A DNA stretch of 64,000 nucleotides from Canna indica (GCA_034359265.1 CP136898.1:50705501-50769500), one strand, 5' to 3'; positions 11,641 through 23,888 are shown, numbered from the stretch's first letter. Numbers and translations: made by a program. The notes: generated from the letters alone by a model not told the origin.

Positions 11641-11882
11641 AATTTTATCCCTATATTATATATAATTACGAAATTGTTTGATTAAAAATAATATTTTTAA
11701 GTTGCCTACTTATTTCTCATTTTCTTAATTATCCATGGAAATTTCGAGTGCATTTATTGTCATTAATTTCTTAATCCACACGATGCCGGAGAAAAAGTCA
11801 CTTTTTAGTACAACAAACTCTCAAATCAGTAGCGGATTACATCTTCTTCTTGGATTCAAGATCACTACAATATTATATAATT

Positions 11883-12335
11883 GGGTTAAGGATGATTTTT
11901 GTCCTTGAACTATTAAAAATAGGATAAAAATACTCTTAAACTCTTCTTTGGTTGATTTTTACCCTTAAATAAATGAAAATAGTTGAAAAATACCATCAAA
12001 CTGTTAGAAATAAGTAAAAATACCCCTAAATTTATTTTTTGATAGATTTTTTACTCTTAGACAAACGAAAATAATTGAAAAATACTAATATTTTTATCTA
12101 TTTTTAAGGAAAAAACTTTTTCTACCTTTAGACATGAGTAAACATAATGGTATTTTCAACTATTTTCGTTTGTCCAATGATAAGCCTATCAAAAAAAAAA
12201 CTTTATTATTTCTAATAATTCGATAGTATTTTTTAATCGTTTTCATTTATTTAAGAATAAAAATTAATCAAAGAAAAATTTAAAAATATTTTTATTTTAT
12301 TTTCAATAGTTCAAAACAAAAATCATTCTTAACCC
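11883..12335. mobile_element. Mutator-like MITE
   Basis: The two ends are long imperfect inverted repeats starting GGGTTAAGGATGATTTTTGT at 11883 and, reversed, GGGTTAAGAATGATTTTTGT at 12335. The similarity continues through most of the 453 bp, so the element could fold into one long hairpin. Flanks TATATAATT (11874-11882) and TATGTAATT (12336-12344) look like a 9-bp target duplication with one change, which points to the Mutator superfamily. There is no coding capacity. Confidence 0.75.
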
Positions 12336-12344
12336 TATGTAATT

Positions 12345-12915
12345 TATCCTGGATGTTGATACCAAAGTCAACAGCTCATTTCCAGATGATGGACCCCACA
12401 GCTCATGCTTGGCATTGATCAGCTGATGTTTTTGTTATCAGACTTCAATGCTCCCATTAAATACAGAGCACCACTTGGCAGGTTGAATAGAGGGTACACT
12501 TGAGCTTACTCCTGGCATGCTAACTTTCTCCGGCTTCAAATGTCTCTCTAAATAGTTATTGGTATATATATAGTACCTCTTTTCTCTCTCCTACAAGTTG
12601 TCATAAGGACATTGCTAGTCTGTGACTGATTTATTGTCATGAGACCAATAAAAACAGGCTTAATAAAAGGATGCTAACAAATGTAATAGTTCATATGGAG
12701 GTTGAGGAGATAATAATTAATTTGGAGAAAAATATTTAAATTCTTACAGATAAAAAGATATTCATGAAATGATTTGTTTATTTTTTACTTTTTCTTGCTC
12801 TGCTTATACTAGCATTTGTTTTTTCTTATTTTATTGTAAGAGTCTATGGGCAATCAAATGGGTTATAATTGACACACTGCTCCAACAAAGAGGTGAATTG
12901 GAGCTTGCGTTACTA
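12345..12915. other. Intergenic sequence, no feature seen
   Basis: AT-rich sequence between two MITEs with no recognisable gene, promoter or repeat. A TATATATATAG stretch lies near 12563. Confidence 0.5.
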
Positions 12916-12918
12916 TAA

Positions 12919-13102
12919 GGGCATATGTTTTCTTCGTGGGATAAAAAATGATAGGATAATCTATGAATTTAAAAAAAAAAGGATTAAAAGAATATAAAAA
13001 TTAATATTATATCTAATATACACCGGATAAAAAATTTATATTCAATTCTTTTTCGTATTTATTATCTTATCCTATCCTATCCGATACGATACAAATGAAC
13101 CA
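12919..13102. mobile_element. Tourist-like (PIF/Harbinger-type) MITE
   Basis: 184-bp AT-rich element flanked by TAA on both sides (12916-12918, 13103-13105). The ends are imperfect inverted repeats: left GGGCATATGTTTTCTTCG, right (complement) TGGTTCATTTGTATCG, followed inward by GATAGGATAA on both sides. A related copy is at 35284-35496. Confidence 0.6.
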
Positions 13103-13259
13103 TAATAGTTTGGGCTCATATATATATTTGGTTGAAACAAAAAATATATATTAATATCTAAATTAAAATCATTGTGAATCATTGGTGAAGGGTCATTTTG
13201 TGCATTGCAACTTGTATTGAAAAATTAATTTATTATGTTTTGCTTGCAATATATTTCAT

Positions 13260-13267
13260 TATAAATA
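13260..13267 (+). promoter_or_regulatory. Candidate TATA box upstream of the LACS gene
   Basis: TATAAATA about 400 bp before the start codon. Transcription would begin near 13290-13300 and give a 5' untranslated leader of about 370 bp. The surroundings are AT-rich, so this is only a candidate. The 13300-13670 stretch holds no other feature. Confidence 0.3.
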
Positions 13268-13670
13268 GATAAAAGTTAAAAGGAAATTTCATGTCTTTTT
13301 GATGGGATGGTGGAGGGGCAGGCAACTGGGACACCAACGTGAGACAGGATATGCATCCTTTGGAATGGTTTGGATCATTTCTACCTCTCGTTAAATGATA
13401 ACATGTGAAAGTTGCTCAAGTTCATAAAGGCCGCCAAGAAAAGTAGTTGAGTGTCTCAGAATTCTTTACCTCCACAATGCCCAGCTTCCCTTCATTCAAA
13501 GTTCCTGCCACAACCAAACAAATTAAATGTGGCCAACTCATTAATTCTCTTTTTGTCATCTCCTTCGATCTCATATTTTTCAGTGGAATTCCTCTGCTGC
13601 TTGAAATCTGTTGCTGCAGGCTACTGAAGCGAGCTGATCTTCTTCCCAATTGAAACCATTTAGAAGAAGC

Positions 13671-16600
13671 ATGGAAGTGTATACAGTTAAGGTCGAGGAG
13701 GGGAAGCTGGCTGAGGGAAATAGGCCCTCATTTGGTCCGGTTTATCGAAATATCTATGCGAAAGATGGTCTCCTCGAATCGCCTGCCGGAATTGAGTCCC
13801 CATGGGAGTTGTTTAGGTCAGCTTTGGTGTTAGTTTGGCTTAAAAATTGCTTCTTTTCATCTTTTGTGCTGAATGTGACATACAAGATAGCATTAGAAGT
13901 TTGATAGTTTCCTTCTCCTGTCTTGCAGTGGTTCAGCCAAGAGATATCCTCAGAACCAAATGCTTGGTCGTCGCGAGGTTATTGATGGAAAGGTAATGCA
14001 TTCAACTATGAGTTGCTTGGATAAGCAAACATGCATGCTAAGTATTTCCTTCGTTTCCTTGTTTGTTTTTGTTACTACGATAAGCTTATCATTGGTTGCT
14101 AGCACAAAGAAACAGTTCATTCAAGCTTCTTGAGAGTGTTCTAAGTTCAAACAATATATGCAGGCTGGGGGTTATGTGTGGCAAACATATGAAGAGGTCT
14201 ACGAAATGGCTTTAAAGATTGGATCTGGCCTTAGGGAATGTGGTGTAAATCTGGTGAGCAAAACCTTGCATTCTTCATTACTGGTCTTCTGTTTTTGGAA
14301 GATATCCTTGTAGTCTCACTTGTATCTTTTTAGGGAGATCGCTGTGGCATATATGGATCCAACTGCCCTGAATGGGTTATTGCCATGGAGGTATATGTGT
14401 TTTTGATATTAATTATATCGTTGGGAAGCTATGATGTTTGCGAGGATTAAAGTTAGAATTTGATACAAAATTTGGTAATCAGTCAGATAGGTATTTAAGT
14501 ATAATGAGTTATAGCAGTTCTGAATGTTCTATGAACATGAGCTTTGTTTCTATAATGGCGTTATCAGCTTTTCTTTCAGTATATATTGTAGCCTACTGAA
14601 TCATGTGGAGTTTATTGCAGGCCTGCAACAGCCAGGGAATCTGTTGTGTGTCATTATATGATAGCCTCGGTAGGTTGATGTTTGCTTTACTTGCAAAATG
14701 AATGATCCACATGTGTGCGCGCAATAAATTGTACTATTTAAAAACTTTAGCTTTGTGTTACTGTATTTCTTTAGCTGGTAATTCCTTTATCATAGCACAC
14801 AAAGGGCAACCTAAGTTGATATTATTTTGATCAATGTTTAAAATCTATTACCTTTACCAATCTCGGTAATGATTGGACCGATTGGTATCTATCTATCTCG
14901 ATGTTGTACCATACCAACACTTGATACAATCCGAAACAAACTGGATTATATGAAGTATACTAGTACATATTTTTTTTTTTCATTTTAGACTCAAAACTAA
15001 TAGTTTAAAATGATTACAAGAACATACATAATACAATATTAAAGCATAGAAACATATCATACTAAACTTCAAGTCTTGAAGTTAGAATGACTAATAGACA
15101 AAAGGTTGAAGAGTGGCATATCTATGAAACAAGGGGGGCGGCATGTTGACGAGCACGACACGACTAAGGTCCGTTAGAAAATTAGCCTTGGATCTAACTC
15201 CACCCCAAAAGCTAGCTCATGGGGGAGGATTGCCCAATTTATTTAAATGTTATCTAGACCACAACCTCAACCAATAAGAGACTTACACACTCCCCTCATG
15301 TCCAAGATCCACATCTGGACCGTGAAGTTCTGCAGGTGGTCCAATATCAACAATAGGTCTGGCTCTGATACCATGTTAGAAAATCAGTCTTAGACCTAAC
15401 TCCACCCCAAAAGCTAACTCATGGAAGGAGGATTATCCAATCTATTTAAAGGCTATCTAGACCGCAACCTCAACCAATGTGGGACTTTAACAAGGTCAAT
15501 TTGAGAGAATGAGAAAATTTTGGAGAGATTAGAGTAACGGAGTAGTGTAGAGAGGAAAATAAAAGGTTTGAGAGATTTATATAATACCCTCAAAACCCTT
15601 ACAATACCCTCAATAGCTAAAGTAGTCGTTAGGAGCCATTTGGAAAAAGCTCCAACTATTGGAAAAATAGCCATTGAGGCTATAACATCCGGTGTAGACC
15701 TTGTACCGGGTGCTATATGAATTATACTCCCCTATGCAATTGGTACAGCAAGTATTTTTGCATGTACCTGCTATTACGGGCACTTGTATTATGAAAAAAT
15801 GGTAGGTACTGCCTGTAGGTAAAAACTATGCTTATGATCAAACTTTTGACACTGTAAGGTTCCTGATATTTTTATATTTAGGTTGAACTTGTTTGCATAA
15901 TGAAGTTTCTAAAATACTCTTTGTTGAAGTACTAAGTTCTTTAGTTTTCCATGAAATGCAGGTCCAAATGCAGTAGAATTTATCATCAACCATTCAGAAG
16001 TGTCAGTAGCATTTGTTCAGGAAAACAAAATACATTCTGTAAGCTGAATGTTAAGTTGGTTTTACTTAATTACCAATATTAACTGAATCCTTTCTTGAAG
16101 AAAAATTATACAAAACTCTTTACACTATTTGTGTTAAATACAGACTCTGCTTTAACTAATACATAGCTCCTGCTTCTTCTTTCAGATATTGATGTGCCTT
16201 CCAAAGTGTGCTATCCATCTGAAGAGTATGATCAATATTTTTGCTTGAGACAATTTTGGCATTGCAGGTCATTCTACATAAATCACATGCTTAATTAGCA
16301 TTAAATACTTCATGCAGCCATTGTCAGCTTTGGGGTAGTAACTGATCAACAAAAAAGAGAAGTTGAAGAGGCTGGAGTGTCTTGCTTTTCATGGAAAGAA
16401 TTTGTTTCCTTGGTATAATTATAATTACCCTTAATCTGAAAAATTAGATTTATTCCAGATATGTTAATATCTTAACCATACCATTTTCTCAAGACCTAAT
16501 ATCTTATCCTTTTAGGTAAATGTGCCCTACAAAGTACCACCTAAGAACAAAAACGATATTTGCACAATAATGTACACTAGTGGAACAACTGGAGAACCAA

Positions 16601-19600
16601 AAGGTGTTATATTGACAAACAAGGCAATCATAGCTGAGGTCATTAACAATGAGCATATGCTTCTAGAGACAGATAAAGTGGTAAATGACCTTCTATAGTA
16701 CTTCATATGCATTACATGTTTCACATTATCAATTCTTATATTCTTAGGACTATTTCTTTCATCTAATGATGGTGTTTCAGTTTACTGAAGAAGATTCATA
16801 CTTTTCATACCTTCCACTAGCACATGTTTTTGATCAGATATTTGAGAACTACTGCATTTACAAGGGTGCCTCCATTGGATTTTGGCAAGGGGTAGAACCC
16901 TAATCTCTTACCATCTCATTTCATGGTAGTAATTATATATCTCCATTTTTTGTATATAAACTGCTACTTATCATTGTTATATGAAATTGTAGGATGTTAG
17001 GTACTTAATGGAGGACATTCAACAACTAAAACCTACACTATTTTGCGGTGTTCCACGCATTTACGACCGTATATATACGGGTATGATGCTTCACTGATTT
17101 AACTGTTCATTTAGTTTCACTTTCTCTAATGTACATATCCAACAACTTATTGATTAATGATCAATTCTCTTGATGGAAATCGAAGGCATAAATCAAAAGA
17201 TTGAATCAGGAGGAATGTTATCAAAGAAGATATTCCAGTATGCTTATGACCAGTATGTAATTGGAATTAGTTATGCTCTCCAAAGATCATTCTTTTAGTT
17301 ACATTAATTTGTGTTATATTATTGTTCTTTCACCAGTAAATTAAGAAACATGAAGAGAGGGTTGAAGCAAGATGAAGCATCACCTTTTCTTGACAGATTA
17401 ATCTTCCACAAAGTTAGTATCTTTTAAAGATTTCTATTTGGTTGGATTTCCTTATGATCATTCTTCAATCATCAAAGTTGCTTTCTATTTTAGATAAGGC
17501 AAGTTATGGGAGGCCGAGTGCGCATGATGATTTCAGGAGCAGCGCCAATACCAAAGCACGTGGAAGAGTTTCTAAGAGTCACAACCTGCAGTGTCTTTAT
17601 ACAAGGATATGGTATGTGCATGTTAAAGTCCCACATTTCTTGATGATATGGTCAAGATAGTTTTTCAATACTTTGGGTAGTCCTCCCCCCTTGAGCTAGC
17701 TTTTGAGTTGGAGTTAGGTCCACTAATTTCTTAACATGGTATCATGATTGTTGATATTGTAGCCTATTATATGGTTGTTGATATTGTGTCACCCGCAGAT
17801 GTCCAGTCCTTCAAACTCCACGCTCCAAATGTCCAATCCTGGGTGTGAGGGGGGTGTGTTAAAGTCCCACATTGCTTAATGGTATGATCAAGATAGCCTT
17901 TAAATAGTTTGGACAGTCCTCCCCCTTGAGCTAGCTTTTGGGGTGAAGTTAGGCCCACTAATTTCTTTATAGTATGAAACTATATATATATCATCTTGTG
18001 TCATTTCTCTTAACCAAACAACTAGTACATCCTATTCAGTATTTCTGACTATGTTTCTTTTGCAAACTGAAATATGTAATACTCATTCTCTCTAATTCAT
18101 CCTTTTATTTATACTACTGATCCATCTCATTTGGTTTCGGCGAACCAAATGTGATTTTAATGGAGAATAAAAATGATGCTGATACGAAGTTAGGATTCAT
18201 ATGCAGGTCTTACAGAAAGTTGTTCAGGGTGCTTTACTTGCATTGCGAATGTATTCTCCATGATGGGCACAGTTGGGGTTCCTATTACTACAATAGAGGC
18301 AAAGCTTGTGTCAGTGCCAGAAATGGGTTATGATGCGAACTCAGATGTACCTCGCGGAGAGATTTGCTTGAGGGGCAACACATTGTTCTCTGGTTACCAC
18401 AAGCGCCAAGATCTTATTGACGAAGTTCTTATTGATGGCTGGTTTCATACAGGTATACAAATTTGTTTACCAAGTGTATAGGATTGAGTAACAAAACTAA
18501 GTAATAGAGGCAACTAAATGTCATATTAGTGCTATGATTTTTAGACAATAAATAGATGATTTTGGGGGGAATTATGATTGTCTCTTAGACACAATTTTGT
18601 TGTAGTTAGTGGATTTAGCACTCAAATTTTGATCTAATAGTACATGATTTGGGAAAGACTAGCTACATTATCCTCTGCCTAATTTTGCATTTGGACTGTG
18701 CAGGTGATATTGGAGAATGGCTACCAAATGGTGCTATGAAGATCATAGACAGAAAAAAAAACATCTTCAAATTATCTCAAGGCGAATATGTTGCTCCAGA
18801 GGTCCTCGAAAGCGCATATATGCAATGTCCCTTAGTCACATCGGTATTTCAATAATCTTATGCCTTTTTATCTTTGGCTAAGGGTGTGCTTGGTTGCGCT
18901 GCAAATAGGCTCATTTTTGTTAACACATTGCTTGAGGTTGTGGTCTAGACTACCTTTAAATAGATTGGGCAATTCTTCCCCCATGAGCTAGCTTTTGGGG
19001 TGGAGTTAGGTCTAAGACTAATTTTCTAACAATTTTCAAAAAATTGATCTAAGTGATCTACATTTTATAAAAAAAATTGTGTTATTTGCATCCATTACTG
19101 CAAATTAATGGACGTGTTTGAAACCAACCAAACTAGCACTAAATCTAAGCAATGCAAATTTTGAATACATTGTGAGCTGACAATCTTGTTTGCATTGTAG
19201 GTGTGGGTGTATGGAAACAGCTTTGAGTCCTTTCTTGTGGGCGTTGCTATTCCTGAAAAGAAGTCATTAGAGGAATGGGCCGCAGCGAATGATGTAAGTG
19301 GTAACTTTGAAGAATTATGCAAACATCAAAAATCGAGGAAGTATATCTTGGAGGAGCTCAATAATGTCGGTCGAAAATATAATGTATGTCAATGATCTAC
19401 GAAATACCTAATTGACTCATTGATCTAATGAAAGTTAATATCATAAGATTGTGGTTTTTGTTTCCTTGTGTCAGCTTAAGGGATTTGAGATGTTGAAGGC
19501 AGTTCATCTGGAGCCAAGACCATTTGACATGGGAAGAGATTTGATCACTCCAACCTTCAAGCTGAAGAGGCCACAATTGCTCAAATTTTTTAAGGCAAGA

Positions 19601-19752
19601 AGAGTCAAATGCATATGTTATTTTGAATCAGTATTTCTCTTTCCGTTGCAAGTCTACTTTCTCTTTGCTTGTTTGGTGTAACGAAATCCAAATGATCATT
19701 TCAGGAATGCATTGATGAACTTTACCAAGAAGTTAAACAGACAAAGGGTTAA
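13671..19752 (+). CDS. LACS2: Long-chain acyl-CoA synthetase, LACS2-like (19 exons, 659 aa)
   Basis: Exons: 13671-13816, 13929-13992, 14164-14253, 14334-14390, 14621-14669, 15962-16038, 16186-16225, 16318-16412, 16516-16680, 16781-16891, 16993-17080, 17186-17252, 17337-17412, 17494-17611, 18207-18452, 18704-18843, 19201-19383, 19475-19594, 19705-19752. They sum to 1980 nt with phases in register and no internal stop. ATP + fatty acid + CoA gives acyl-CoA; family members act at the ER. AMP-binding signature [11 protein letters not shown] is in exon 9, QGYGLTES across exons 14/15, GWFHTGDIGEW across 15/16, and [15 protein letters not shown] in 16. Phrases such as [28 protein letters not shown] and GYHKRQDL are closest to Arabidopsis LACS2 (cutin synthesis), and the length fits (about 660). 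The start is the first in-frame ATG fitting the family N-terminus (VKVEEG). Intron 18 begins GC, not GT. Introns 5, 14 and 16 carry TRIM elements. Confidence 0.92.
15172..15492 (-). mobile_element. TRIM retroelement in LACS intron 5
   Basis: 321-bp element with two LTRs of about 118 bp (15172-15289 and 15374-15492) and a perfect 5-bp target duplication AGGTC (15167-15171, 15493-15497). Just inside the right LTR, GGCTCTGATACCA is the complement of the tRNA-Met primer site TGGTATCAGAGC, and CTCCCCTCATG by the left LTR is the complement of a polypurine tract, so it lies on the minus strand. No coding capacity, as usual for terminal-repeat retrotransposons in miniature. The left end has mutated from TG to CG. 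Confidence 0.88.
17617..17971 (+). mobile_element. TRIM retroelement at the intron 14 donor of LACS
   Basis: Two LTRs of about 115 bp (17621-17736 and 17857-17971) start TGTTAAAGTCCCACATT and end CACTAATTTCTTAACA or a mutated form. Between them lie the primer site TGGTATCATGAT and the purine tract GGGTGTGAGGGGGG. The best target duplication is GTATG (17612-17616, 17972-17976), with a 4-nt uncertainty at the left edge. That duplication is the 5' splice site of intron 14 itself. Confidence 0.8.
18918..19031 (+). mobile_element. Solo LTR of the TRIM family in LACS intron 16
   Basis: One 114-bp LTR, TGTTAACACATTGCTTG to CTAATTTTCTAACA, with the internal ATGAGCTAGCTTTTGGGGTG shared by the other copies. 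It is flanked by a perfect 5-bp duplication ATTTT (18913-18917, 19032-19036), the footprint of recombination between the two LTRs of a former full element. Confidence 0.85.
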
Positions 19753-19855
19753 ATCAATTACGAGGACTACATCTCCAGATATCCAACTCTGAATTGCTCA
19801 TATGTTTGATGATTAGTGTTGAAAATTTACCTCCTTTTTTGAGCTTGGATGCAAG

Positions 19856-19861
19856 AATAAA
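19856..19861 (+). terminator. Candidate polyadenylation signal of the LACS gene
   Basis: AATAAA about 105 bp after the stop codon at 19752, a usual distance for plant 3' ends. From 19862 to the LINE target site at 20142 no other feature is seen. Confidence 0.45.
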
Positions 19862-20419
19862 ATGGGATAATAGTGTGTGAGAGAAAAGTGGCATTTTCTT
19901 AAATAATAGATTGTAATTATTGCCTTGTACGTAAGAAATCTTTTTATCATGAGCAAGTAAATAATGGATTTTGTCTGCTAAATGAAAGTAATCATACGAG
20001 TGAAAGGCTACCTCTCTATAAAGTTTTAGTCCGTGCTTGGACTTGGTTCTTTTTTGCTTCTAATGTGGTTTGTTTCTATTGGCTGTTCTTAGTTGTTTCC
20101 TGTCTTGGTGAATGTATGGGTCTTGAGGGCCTTTCCTTTTCTTTTTGGTTGTATCCTCTTTTTTTCTGAACCAAAGAAACTTGTATTCTATTCAAGAGTT
20201 ATGAAAAGATACAAGTGAAGAGGAGTACAGGAGAATAAGAGAACAACAAATTGAAAAAAGAGACTCCACAAATGCCCCTAAACTCCACAGAAAGCGGCTC
20301 ATGCTAAAGAACTAAAAAACTAAAACTGGCCGAGGCCTCCGCTGCAAGTTCACACAAGGATTTAGCGGTGTTTTCAAAGATTCGCAAATTTCACTCGTGC
20401 TAGATTTTTGATCTCCAAA

Positions 20420-23400
20420 ACATCACCAGGAAGTATCTCGTTGCCCCTGTCCTAGTCTGCGAGACTTCCCAGAGTTTGTAGGTAATTGGAAAGAAAGCCA
20501 ATCTCGAGTATTGCAGGAAGGTTCTCCAGCCTTGAAGGGTGAAGGGACAGTCCCTGAAAAGGTGGGAATGAGTTTCGACTCCATTGATGCAGAGGGTGCA
20601 GGAGGCTGAGATCGCGACATTATGCTTAATCAGTCTATCTCGCGTGGGGAGTCATTTTTTCTCGATCAACCAATTGTTCAAAGATATAGCCGGGGGAAAA
20701 TTTTGGTGCCATAAGGAGGGTGCCTAAGGCTCCACAGCTCCTCCAAAATTCAGCATTATGTATAACGAACTTGTCGAGAAGATTCCGTCGCTGGTCCACT
20801 TCCAACTAATCCCATCGTGACCCGAGCAATGTAAGAGATGTGCTAGATCCTCAGCCAGTTTGTGGAGCAGGTTTGTAGGGACGAGAAATCTAAACTGGAT
20901 GGACCAACCCGTTATCTCTCCCGTAATATCTCGAGATTTTGCCTCGTCGATAGAGATGTCCTGATTGCAGGCAACCAAGAATAAGGTAGGGTGCTTGGAT
21001 TTTAATCTCTCTTCTCATATCCAAGGGTCGTGCCAGAGGCTGAAGGAGGACACTTCTCTCGCATGGCAAGCTAATGAACTTTGAAAAATATCAAGCAACT
21101 TACAAATCCCCTTCCAAATAGGTGAAAGCCTGTGACGATCAGCCTGGGTAAGTGCCTGTAATCTCGAAAACAAGGCCAGCAAGATGGCTCTCCATGGCAT
21201 GCCTTCAGGATCCAGAAGCTTCCAGATCCATTTCCCCAATTTCGCGAGGTTGTGTGATGATAGATCCAGAATCCCCAAGCCGCCTTCCCCTTTGCTTCGA
21301 ATTAGAGCGTCCCACCCAACCAAGCATTTTCCCCTAACGTCGGCCTCTAATCTTCCCGTCCAGAAGAAAGTTCTCCTTCGTCTATCAGCTTGTTTTAGGA
21401 CCCAACGTGGAGCCTTGAAGATCGAGAATATATATGAGGTCTGGCTCGTCAGGACACTGTTTAACAAAGTTAGGCACCCAGCTTTGGAGAGCAAAGCTCC
21501 TTGCCAAGAAGCCAACGAGCGGTCCATTTTCATGATAATCTTGGTCCAATCTGCCTTTGTCAAGTTACCGGGGCGGAGTGGCAGCCCCAAATAGTCTAAT
21601 GGAAAGGCCCCCATAGCGCATCCCAGAGTGGCCACAGCTTGCTCTGCCTTCGATACATCTCCCCCTAAGTGAATGACATTTGTTTTCTGTAAATTGAGTT
21701 TTAGGCCGGTGCACAAGTTGAAACATTTGAGTAGTAGCGCGAGAGAGGATAAACTATCTGTAGAAGCTTTGCTGAAGAGAAGCAAGTCATCGATGAAAAG
21801 GATGTGAGTAATTTCCCCCGCCACAAACTGCTCAAGTGCTCCTGAAATGATGCCAGAAGATGCCGCCTTGGACACGAGTCTTGAGAGGACGTCAGTTACC
21901 AAGATGAAGAGTAAAGGCGATAATGGGTTACCTTGTCTGAGCCCTCTTTTGTGCTTGAAAGTTCTGCCCTCTTTCCCGTTAATAATAATAGAGGAGTCCA
22001 CAGTGTGTAAGAGATTTTGAATCCATGAAATCCACCTAGGCTGAAAGCCTCTGGCTTTGAGCATTTGAATAATAAAAGACCAGTTGACCGAGTCAAAGGC
22101 CTTTTCAAAGTCTACCTTGATGAGACACACATTTGGGTCATTCTGACGGCAACCCCGCACTGTCTCCGCAGCTGTCATGAAGTAGTCCAGGGTACTCCGA
22201 CCTCGGGAAAAGGCCCCTTTATTGGCATCAATCAAATCAGGAATAAACTTTGCTAAACAGTTAGCTAGCAATTTGGAGAAGATCTTGATAATGCTATGTT
22301 CCAAGCCGATAGGTCTGAAACCGCCCACCACGTTAACTCCCATAGTTTTGGGAATCAGGATGATATTCGCCTTATTTATACGAGACATTATGCCTGGATC
22401 CGCCTGCATTTGAAGAAGAATATCTAACACCTGGGTCCCAATATTTGGCTAATATTTTTTGTAGAATTCCATATTTAGGCCGTCCGATCCTGGTGACTTG
22501 AAATTCTTTCTTGCCTTTATGATTTCGAAAACCTCAGTCATAGTGAAGGGATCGTCCAGGCTGTGGAGATTGGGGCCGGGGGACTCGTAGAGGAGATTCC
22601 ATTTGACACTTAGAAGGGTTTTAATTTCCCTCCTGAGAAGCCCTGTGTAGAATTCTCTAAATATAGAAGCAATATCCTCAGTGTTGGTGATGATCGATCC
22701 GTCATGTTGAATGGACGGGATCCAATTTGTCTTTCGTCGGTAGGAAGCGCAAAGGTGAAAATATCGCGTGTTGCGGTCATCTTCTTTTAACCATCTTCTT
22801 TTGGCTCTTTGCCTCCAATATAAACAAGAATCATTCTAGCTTTTGTCTAGGACCCCTTTAAGTCTTTTCAGCTCCTCAAGCTCTGCGTCGTTAATAGTGC
22901 CTGAGTCCGCCAGAGAGTTTAGGGCACTGATGCGGGATTCTGTCTCGACTCTGAGCTTACACCAGGATGCACGTCTTAGTTTGTCCCAATCCATAATAGT
23001 TTTCCGAAGAGGTTTCCATAATGATATCCATCTGCCTATTGGTGATGCTGAACGAGGGGAACAAGATAGTGAATAATGTGGCGCCAAGCCTGCGTGAATG
23101 ATGTTAGAAAATTGGTCACAGTTTAGCCATCCAACCTCAATTCTGAAATGCCTTTTCATAGATTCGATCTGAGAGGAGGAGTTCCAGATTAACGGATTGT
23201 GGTCTGACAGCCTTCGATTACCGGAAGAGGCTACAGACATAGGAAATGAAGAGGCCAAGATGTTGTTAATCAGAATCCGATCCAATTTAGCCAATGCCGG
23301 CGGCTGTTGGTTATTCGTCCAAGAATACAAATTGCCGGAAATCAGGAAGTCCACGAGCCCGGTGTTAGCGATCAGCTTTGAGAATCTTCTGGAATCCACA

Positions 23401-23888
23401 GCATTACCAACATAATTTAATCTTTCCCCGCTATGAAGAGTAATGTTGAAATGCCCTACAGCTAGAATTGGCCCATGATTGCTAATAAAAATTTGGCGCA
23501 GCTCTTGAAGGAAAGAAACCCTGCGGGTACGGTTTGGTGGACCATAAACCCCAACCGCGAGAAAAGAGAAATCGGATAATCGGTGCTTTAGAAACAATTG
23601 TATGGACCATTCCCCAATAATATAATTTGTACACGACCATATCGATGAATCCCACAGTGCGAGAAGCTTGCCAGAAAGCCCATTAGCATTAATAACTCGA
23701 AAATTATCAAAAGAATGAAACCCTGATAGCTGTCTGACTATTTTTCTAGAACAAGCATTTAATTTAGTCTCTGATAGAAAGAAAAGGCTACATCTATTGT
23801 CCCTGACAACCTGTTTCACCATATAACGTTTAGACAATCTATTAAGACTTCTAACGTTCCAAAACAAAACACAAAATTTGTAAAACAT
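20420..23888 (-). pseudogene. LINE ORF2: endonuclease - reverse transcriptase - zf-RVT
   Basis: Minus-strand frame 23888-22836 is the AP-type endonuclease (FWNVRSLNR near the start, SETKLNA, VGVYGPPN, SDHNPLIW at the end). The usual catalytic G-D-F-N reads LAVGHFN here, an Asp-to-His change that should abolish nicking. Stops follow at 22836 and about 22452. Frame 22430-21015 (471 residues) is the reverse transcriptase: IILIPKTMG, FRPIGLE, GLRQGNPLSPLLF, and catalytic ILFIDDLLLFSKAS in place of the common YADD, then GGLGILDL. 20978-20420 is the remnant of the zinc-binding zf-RVT end, with stops. It would prime reverse transcription at nicked target DNA. Confidence 0.88.

Noticed and set aside
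13650..13670. An upstream start for the LACS protein (MKPFRRS...)
   Set aside because: The codon at 13650 is TTG, not ATG; the ATG at 13671 fits the family N-terminus.
17767..17958. 63-residue minus-strand frame inside LACS intron 14
   Set aside because: Wholly inside a TRIM element, which has no coding capacity.
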